Assembly: GCA_036571765.1 (NCBI GenBank)
Contig: BROE01000020.1
Location: 17,641,870 to 17,705,869, forward strand
DNA length: 64,000 nucleotides
Direction: 5' to 3'
Source of the DNA: Plecoglossus altivelis
Lineage: Eukaryota > Chordata > Actinopteri > Osmeriformes > Plecoglossidae
A model generated the notes under the pieces. It was not told the DNA's origin. It saw only the letters and a list, made by a program, of their open reading frames with translations, and did no database searches. Positions within the stretch are counted from its first letter, which is position 1, and every line of letters starts with the position of its first letter. A program made the translations under genes and the position numbers. Of the stretch, positions 58,008 to 64,000 are shown in pieces.

Positions 58008-59607
58008 GTGTGTGTGTGCATAAGCATGAGAGTCAGCGTACTTCCACAGTCACGTTGGTTCCAGTCCCATGTGAGCTGTAATTCCGTGGCAGATCAATGT
58101 GGTCTATTGTCTCCACGCTCCAGAACACCCAGCTCTTCTAACAGCCCAGCCCACCAGGAGGCTGGCCTCCCCCTGGGGGGGGAAGCCCAACCACTCTCTC
58201 CAGGCACCATCAGGAGCCTGTCACTGGATCCCAGTAATATAGACCCTTCCTCCTGCTCCTCTTCTCTTCCCTCCCCCTCCTCCCATCCCTTCCCTCCCTC
58301 CCTCCCTCTCTCTCTCTCATCTCTCTCTCTCTCTCTCTCTCTCTCCCTCCCTCCCTCTGCCAGACCACCTTTCCTGTCAGGGTGTTCAAGTTGTTGGGGG
58401 TGGAGACTCTGATCGTGACTAACGCTGCAGGGTCGCTTGCAGACAGTTACAACACAGGTGACATCATGATCATCAAAGACCACATCAACTTCCCTGGACT
58501 GGCTGGGCTTAACCCTCTCAACGGACCCAACGATGACAAGTAAGCCTGACCCCCGACCTCTGACCCCTCATGACCCCCCCATGACCCTCATGACCTCTGA
58601 GCATCCTTGACAGCCCTAAAAAGGGTGAGATCATTTCAACTGACCTAAAAAGTGACTTCACTGTGACCTGGCTAATATGTGCATGCATGTCTACATGTGT
58701 GTGTATGTGCTTGTGTATGTGTGTATTTATGTGTGTGTCTACATGTGTGTGTATGTATGTGTGTGTGTGTGTGTGTGTGTGAATGTTTACGTGTGTGTGT
58801 GTGTGCGCGTGCGAGCAGGTTCGGGCCCCGGTTCCCGCCCATGTCTGGTGTGTATGACCGGGATCTCCGGCGGCTGGCACAGGACATCAGTAAGACCATG
58901 GGGGCGTCTCAGTACATCCAGGAGGGAGTGTACTGCATGGTGGGAGGACCCAACTTCGAGAGCATTGCAGAGGCACGCCTCCTGCACAGACTAGGGGTCG
59001 ATGCTGTGGGTAAGACACGCGCGCGTGGACACGCACACACCTGCTCACACGCAGACAGACGTTAGGACATGCGTGAACAGATGCACACGTGCACACATAC
59101 ACTAGTCCATACATACACAAACACACAGACATTCACAGGGTTAAACCCTCTCTCTCTGCGTCTTTCTCCCCGTCTCTCCCCCTCTCTCTCCTTCCCTCTC
59201 CTTCTCTCCCCCTCTCTCTCTCTCCCTCTGTCTCTTTCTCTCCTCCTACCCCTCTCTCTCCCCCTACCTCTCTCTCCCTCTCTCTCTTTCACCCCTCCCT
59301 CTCTCTCCCCCTATCTCTCTCTCCCCCTCTCTCTCTCCCTCTCTCTCTCTCTCTCCCCCTACCTCTCTCTCTCTTTCTCTCTCTCGCAGGTATGAGCACA
59401 GCCCCTGAGGTGCTGGTAGCCAGCCACTGCGGCATGCGCGTGTTCGGACTGTCGTTGATCACCAACAAGGTGGTGAAGTGCTACGACGACCCCGAGTGCG
59501 TGGACCACGAGAGCGTCCTGGAGGTGGGGAAGCTGCGCTCCCAGACGCTGCAGGCTCTGGTCACGGAGCTGGTGGGGCGGATGGACATCAACAACAACAC
59601 TGCCTGA
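55209..59607 (+). CDS. pnp: PNP, trimeric purine nucleoside phosphorylase, complete, 6 coding exons, 291 aa
   Basis: Cytosolic enzyme that phosphorolyses (deoxy)inosine and (deoxy)guanosine to the base and (deoxy)ribose-1-phosphate in purine salvage. Exons: 55209-55231, 56350-56513, 57153-57256, 58364-58539, 58819-59009, 59390-59607; phases agree (876 nt). Human PNP is 289 aa and has the same six-exon layout. Active-site elements are intact: phosphate-binding GSGLG (near residue 40), GHAGRL (His), GRFHMYEG, TNAAGSL (Asn-Ala), the purine-binding Glu in GPNFES, GMSTAPE (Met), SLITNKV (Asn), and the sugar-binding His in VDHESVL. The first exon codes only MHSKDQIR, as short as in other family members. 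Teleosts carry several PNP paralogues; I cannot say which this is. Confidence 0.94.
56520..56740 (+). repeat. GGGAGGGAGACA polypurine array in PNP intron 2
   Basis: Starts within 10 bp of the exon 2 donor (exon end 56513) and runs about 220 bp, nearly all purine on +. Confidence 0.9.
57066..57150. repeat. (TG)n next to PNP exon 3 acceptor
   Basis: About 42 TG units with one T interruption run straight into TGCAG|TGCAGGG (exon from 57153); it replaces a normal polypyrimidine tract. Confidence 0.95.
57262..58020. repeat. CA tract then GTGTGTAGGTGTGTGAGTG minisatellite in PNP intron 3
   Basis: CACACACCACACAGACACC units (57262-57480), then about 450 bp of 20-28 bp TG/AGG units (57560-58020). 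Confidence 0.9.
59146..59386. repeat. CT-rich tract at PNP exon 6 acceptor
   Basis: About 240 bp of (CT)n with CCCC and CTAC interruptions that doubles as a very long polypyrimidine tract before CGCAG|GTATGAGC (exon from 59390). Confidence 0.9.
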
Positions 59608-60871
59608 ACCAGGGCGAGCCCCCGTCTGGGACGGACGTCCGCGGACGTCAGGCGCGGACGTTTGGCGTGGAGGTCCGTGGGCGCAGAGGGCTCAGTGACA
59701 TTGTTTGGGAGAAGGCCAGGGATGTGAGGGGAGACTTGGAGACGCTCGTCTGGAGGACACCTCGACAGTCCAACGGCTCCTGGCGTTCCTAAACATCTAA
59801 ACTTGCAGCTAAACATCATGGTGCCTTTGTTGGTCAACATCAAAAGTTCTCTTTCTCTATTCTGTAAGTGTCGATGTAAAGAATCTTACAGTTTACTATC
59901 ATTTTCATTATTAGTCTTGAGGTTAGGGTTGGGGGGATGTGCTGTAATGGTTGTTAAGCTCTTTTCTTCGATGTAATGTAAATGACATCCAAAATCTAAC
60001 TTTAAACTTTTAATTTCTCTGGTGTTTTGAAAAATGTTATTTATAGACTATGGAGTGTAAAAACTGTGTGGTACATATTGGTGAGGATATTTTAATTAAT
60101 TAATTGCATGTATGTAAATGTATATGAATCCATGACTTTTGTAAGAAAGTAACTGTACACACATTTTCCTTCTATCATTCTACAGTTAACAATGGTGCTT
60201 TGGTTGTCTGTATACTGAACAGTTCCATATAAGCATCGTACAGAGATAATCTATTTTAATTTAATCACATTAAAGACTTAGTGAAATTTAAAGTCCGTTT
60301 GTTTGGCTTGGAAATATTGTCGCATGACAGTTTTACGTCAAGGTTTTTTTTCCAATATATAAAAAGCTTTCAAATTTAATCAAATGTTCGTCGTGAGATT
60401 ACCACACCTGTCACAGTTTTAGTATGTTGTTAGATACTTATTCGTCTACTTCTCAGTCTCACAGGGCACTGGACTAGTCTCCCGAAATTATTTAAAAAGT
60501 TGAAAAGATGTTTTACAAATATTAATATTTCTGCAAACGAGCCAGCTAGTTATTTTAGTACCAGTTGGTCATGAGTTTTCACTTCTCAAGCCTGTTCCAC
60601 CAAGCACACGCCGTTAGATGGCAGTGGTCACTTACCGCTGTTCTTACTGCGTTGGTAGGGACTGGTTGCCATGGATAACAGACCATTCAGAAGTGAAGTT
60701 ATGAAGAATGGTTGCGTGAAACTTTGAAACTTTTCATGACGTTAAAAGACATGGATAATGTAGTCGTTTTTTTACGGTCAGTGACGTAGTTTTCAAAAAT
60801 AAATCGCTGGGTTAAAATGTTCCGTTGGAGAAGTTAGCTTTTTGTCACCTTCGGCTTTCTTTTGACGGACA
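59608..60871. other. PNP 3' UTR and spacer to the next gene
   Basis: 3' UTR to about 60300 with ATTAAA at 60269-60274 as the likely polyadenylation signal. The remaining ~570 bp holds no ORF and should include the promoter of the C20orf96-like gene. Confidence 0.55.
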
Positions 60872-63327
60872 ATGACTGCATTACCAAACCATGTGGTAAA
60901 GTCTCTGAAAGATCTAAAGAAAATGGTAAGTTAAGCAGTCTGTTCTTACAGAGAGAAAGAGATGTCATGTGCTACGCATGTGCCAGACCTGACTGTACTT
61001 GTGGTCAGGACTACAGCAAGTGGGAGCGTCGCAGCAGGGACAAGGATGTCCCAAAAGACCAGAGACAGGCTCAGTGCGAGGCCTTGCACCCCCGCCCCCA
61101 CATCACCAAGCCCCCTCATGAAAAAGTCATGGAGGGTATGGACAGCAAGAGCACCACTCCCAACACACACACACACAAAACACACACAAACACCCCTTTC
61201 CGGCAACTGACAAACCAAGTTTGGCAACCACTAGAACCACACACACATAAAAAAGAGAGTTCGGTACCTCGTCACAATTAGCTGATTTAAGGACAGTTGT
61301 GTGTCTCTTATGTCACCAGGCAAACCCAGGCAGAAGACCCGACCCACCGCGGGCTTGGAGGAGAAAGAGACCCCGCCATCGAGCCAGTCTTGGCGCCCGA
61401 GGAGTGACACTGTAGACCAGCACAACCAGGCCTCTTTAAGGAGGAAAGACAATATCAAAACTCTTAAGGTAACAGACAGGTGTTTCAGCGTGAGAAAAGG
61501 TTATTCAGAATCGTGATGGTCAGACAAGCGCAACAGAACCTGCAGGATTGGAGTTGTCATTCAGAAACCCTGGAGACTGGCTCCTCCCACACGCCGTTTG
61601 GGACAGAATATTCAGAACGACAAGGACAAGACTGGGTGACTAAACCTGGGGGTCAGACAGACAAGTTATTCTTAGCGAGAGAGACAGAGACACCTCAGTA
61701 TATCAGTACCCATTCCTGCACTTTCGTCACAGTGTCACCATGGTTATGCTTCCAGAAACGTCTTTTTCAGAAGGATATTCTATAAAAACAATCAAATAGG
61801 CTTTTATGGTTTAAGCCAAGGTTGCTTTTTCTTGTCTTGGAGTGCGTAGTAAAGGTTGCCATGTACTTTATGTCTCCAAGGTAACTGTAAGTTTGTGGTA
61901 TCTGTTTCCATGGCGACAGATGTTGATAGGCGCTCGTCAGAGGGCTATTGAGGAGCTGGAGAAGCACTGCTCCACCCTGGAGCTCAGCAACACTCTGGCC
62001 GCATCGCACATACGGGACATCGACAGCCAATCAGTAACCAGCGCGCAAGACCTCCTGATCCGCTACGAGAAACTTGGGGTGAACACATCGATAAGATCCC
62101 GCCACAGGCTGTAACGGTCACAGGTTTATCGTGTAACGGTCAGCCAAGGAACTCAGTTCAATACAGTTGTTAAGTCATCAAGCTCTGAAGTTTACAGCTA
62201 ATCACCACGTTTCAGATTTACAACAGTCAGGCAGATTGTCAGTCAAAATAGAAATGCTCAGGTTAGTGAGTTTTGTGACGATGTTTCCTCACTACGTCTC
62301 CCAGAGTTCCATAGCTGCGTTTAACGGCTGGAGCCGCAGTCAGATCAGCCAGGCCCAGGGAGAGCTGAGGGAGGTGGAGAACCATGGCAACGCACTCTTA
62401 CAAGGTCAGAGACCACTCACAGACGTGCGGGCTAACGTTTTTGTGCTCTCTTGTGGCCTAGTGTGTTTGTGTGCGTGCTCACACTCATGGAGGTACTTGT
62501 GGGCACTTTGTCTGTGTACCGTGTGTGGTGTGTGTGTACGGCATGTGAGTGTGTACCGTGTGTGGTGTGTGTGTACGGCATGTGAGTGTGTACCGTGTGT
62601 TTGTGTACCTTGTGTTTGTATGTGTGTGAACCGTGTGTATGTCTACTGTGTGTGGTTGTGTACTGTGTGTACCGTGTGTGTACCCTATGTGTCTGTCTCT
62701 CTGTGTGTGTGCACCACATGTGTGTGTACTGTGTGTGTGAGTGTACCCTGTGTGTTTGTGTACCTTGTGTGTGTCTACCTTGTGTGGTTGTGTACTGTGC
62801 GTGTACCGTGTGTGTACCCTATGTTTCTGTCTGTGTGTGTGTGTACCCTGTGTGTGTGTACTGGATGTGTGTGACCGTGTTTGTGCAACGTGTGTGTGTG
62901 TGTACCATGTGTGTGTACCCTGTGTGTGTGTACTGGTTGTGTGTGACCGTGTTTGTGCAGCGTGTGTATGTACCCTGTGTGTGTGTGTACTGGTCATGTG
63001 TGAGCATGTGTGTGTACTGTGTGTGTGTGTACCGTGTGTGTATGTACCGTGCGTGTGTGTGTACCGTGTGTGTGTACCATACGTGTGTGTGTGTACCGTG
63101 TGTGTGTGTGTACCGTGTGTGTGTACTGTGTGTGTACCGTGTGTGTACTGTGCGTTTGTGTGTGTGCAGGTCTCCAGAGTCAGCTGGCAGCAGTGCAAGG
63201 TAGACTGCTGAGGGCCCAGGCAGAGCTTGCCACTCTGAAGACCTACAAGGATAAGGAGTACCCCGTGAAGGCTCTGCTCATCGCCGACATGAAGAGAAAG
63301 ATCACCCAGCTCAAGGACGCACAGCAG
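60872..63327 (+). CDS. C20orf96-like coiled-coil protein, 3' end probably beyond window, 6 exons seen
   Basis: Proposed exons: 60872-60925, 60952-61135, 61320-61468, 61920-62078, 62305-62404, 63170-63327 (268 codons, all phases agree). The start reads MTALPNHVVKSLKDLKKM. Exon 2 is Cys-rich (CYACARPDCTCG), then a basic region and long amphipathic helices (RQRAIEELEKHC; QGELREVENHGNALLQ; QAELATLKTYKDKEYPVKAL). The KDKEYPVK block and the following ITQLKDAQQ resemble human C20orf96, which lies near TRIB3 on 20p13, so synteny supports the call; its function is unknown. Intron 1 would be only 26 bp (see findings); otherwise the ORF runs continuously from upstream or starts at the ATG at 60964. The last exon may splice at CAG|GTCGCC (63328) or read on to TAG at 63346-63348. 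Confidence 0.6.
62505..63165. repeat. TGTGTGTACCGTGTGTG minisatellite in last visible intron
   Basis: About 660 bp of imperfect TGTGTACC(G/C)TGTGTG units running to the acceptor of the last exon (63170). Long Cys/Val and Thr/His ORFs are artefacts. Confidence 0.95.
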
Positions 63328-63414
63328 GTCGCCATGGAAACCACTTAGGAAAGCTTTTCAGTCTTCAGCCTCTGGCCCCCCTGGCAGAGGGGAGTCTAAC
63401 ACACTCCCCTCCCA

Positions 63415-63440
63415 CCTAACACACTCCGGAGTGTGTTAGG
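63415..63440. repeat. Perfect 26-bp inverted repeat
   Basis: CCTAACACACTCC followed directly by its exact reverse complement; related AACACACT/AGTGTGTT words flank it on both sides (63396-63482). Confidence 0.95.
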
Positions 63441-63539
63441 TGTGTAACACACTGGGAGTGTGTTAGGGGAGTGTGTTAGGGGAATGTGTGTGTATGTGTG
63501 TGTATGGGGGATTGAGGTATGTCGGGGAGGAGGGAGGGA

Positions 63540-63694
63540 GGGTGGTGTGGGTTGAGGGTGGTGTGGGTTGAGGGTGGTGTAGGTTGAGGGTGGTGTAGGT
63601 TGAGGGTGGTGTGGGTTGAGGGTGGTGTGGGTTGAGGGTGGCGTGGGTTGAGGGTGGTGTGGGTTGAGGGTGGTGTGGGTTGAGGGTGGTGTAG
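63540..63694. repeat. 14-bp minisatellite (GTGTGGGTTGAGGG), about 11 copies
   Basis: Nearly perfect head-to-tail units with G/A variation at one position. Confidence 0.95.
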
Positions 63695-64000
63695 GTTGCG
63701 AAGCTTAAAGGATGACGTGGAAAGTTGCTGGTTGGGGGGCCGGTTGATTTCTAGGGTGTGGTGGTTCGTGTATAGTGACGGTTTATGGTTGGCTGTAAAT
63801 AGAATGTAATGGTGTGGGTTAGGCTATGACGATATTGTGGCTGAAAAAGACGTGTAAGGGGAGTGGGTATGACACGTTTTTTGCGCTTGAAAGACATCGT
63901 AAGGGCAAAGGTAGTATGACGGGTGTTTTGTAGTGTAATACACTTACATAAGGCGATTAGTATGAGGTTTGTGGATGAAATAAGCTTAGATCGGGGTGGT

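Larger units (their letters stand above)
63349..64000. other. Tail of window: non-coding, repeat-rich
   Basis: Holds a perfect 26-bp palindrome (63415-63440) with further GGGAGTGTGTTAG copies to 63482, and a GGTGTGGGTTGAGG minisatellite. No exon recognised. Confidence 0.6.

Noticed and set aside
62485..63211. 200-237 residue ORFs on both strands
   Set aside because: TG/CA minisatellite translation; only 63170-63327 (+) is a real exon.
1..64000. tRNA, rRNA or conserved snRNA genes
   Set aside because: Scanned by eye for B-box-like GGTTCGA and other landmarks; none convincing. A tRNAscan/Infernal run would be decisive.

Overview
This is vertebrate nuclear DNA, most likely from a ray-finned (teleost) fish. 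The basis is: intron-rich genes with GT-AG junctions that encode recognisable vertebrate orthologues, short introns, very dense CA/TG microsatellites and minisatellites, and fish-type dispersed repeat tails. Two runs of N (20159-20264 and 41947-42237) mark assembly gaps. Noisy second copies of the flanking sequence beside both gaps suggest an error-prone long-read assembly. The species cannot be named from the sequence.

Layout. (1) 1-7.1 kb, + strand: the 3' part of CCDC66, a centrosome/cilium coiled-coil protein. (2) 7.2-24.35 kb, - strand: a complete 26-exon TASOR (FAM208A), the scaffold of the HUSH silencing complex, tail to tail with CCDC66. (3) 24.4-26.2 kb: intergenic minisatellites. 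(4) 26.2-31.65 kb, - strand: TBC1D20, a Rab1 GAP. (5) 32.3-38.1 kb, - strand: RBCK1 (HOIL-1), a LUBAC subunit. (6) 38.1-40.06 kb: intergenic, with one 86-codon ORF of unknown nature. (7) 40.06-44.9 kb, + strand: MAF1, the RNA polymerase III repressor. (8) 45.07-47.36 kb, - strand: TRIB3, tail to tail with MAF1. (9) 47.4-55.1 kb: gene-poor, with microsatellites, a polypurine tract and a possible LTR. (10) 55.2-60.3 kb, + strand: PNP, purine nucleoside phosphorylase. (11) 60.87 kb to at least 63.33 kb, + strand: a coiled-coil gene resembling C20orf96, probably continuing past the window.

The genes do not form one pathway; this is ordinary euchromatic gene order. In synteny terms it joins the human 3p14.3 pair CCDC66-TASOR to a human 20p13 block (TBC1D20, RBCK1, TRIB3, C20orf96-like), with MAF1 (human 8q24) and PNP (human 14q11) interleaved.

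The most unusual property is the number of tandem arrays that sit on or next to exon boundaries. They multiply splice donors (CCDC66 exon 3, MAF1 exon 4, RBCK1 NZF exon), splice acceptors (MAF1 exon 3, TBC1D20 exon 4) and a stop codon (CCDC66). A 26-bp GTAAGT...ACAG segment in the C20orf96-like gene is either an extraordinarily small intron or an assembly deletion. No CRISPR, operon, phage or other prokaryote-type system is present.
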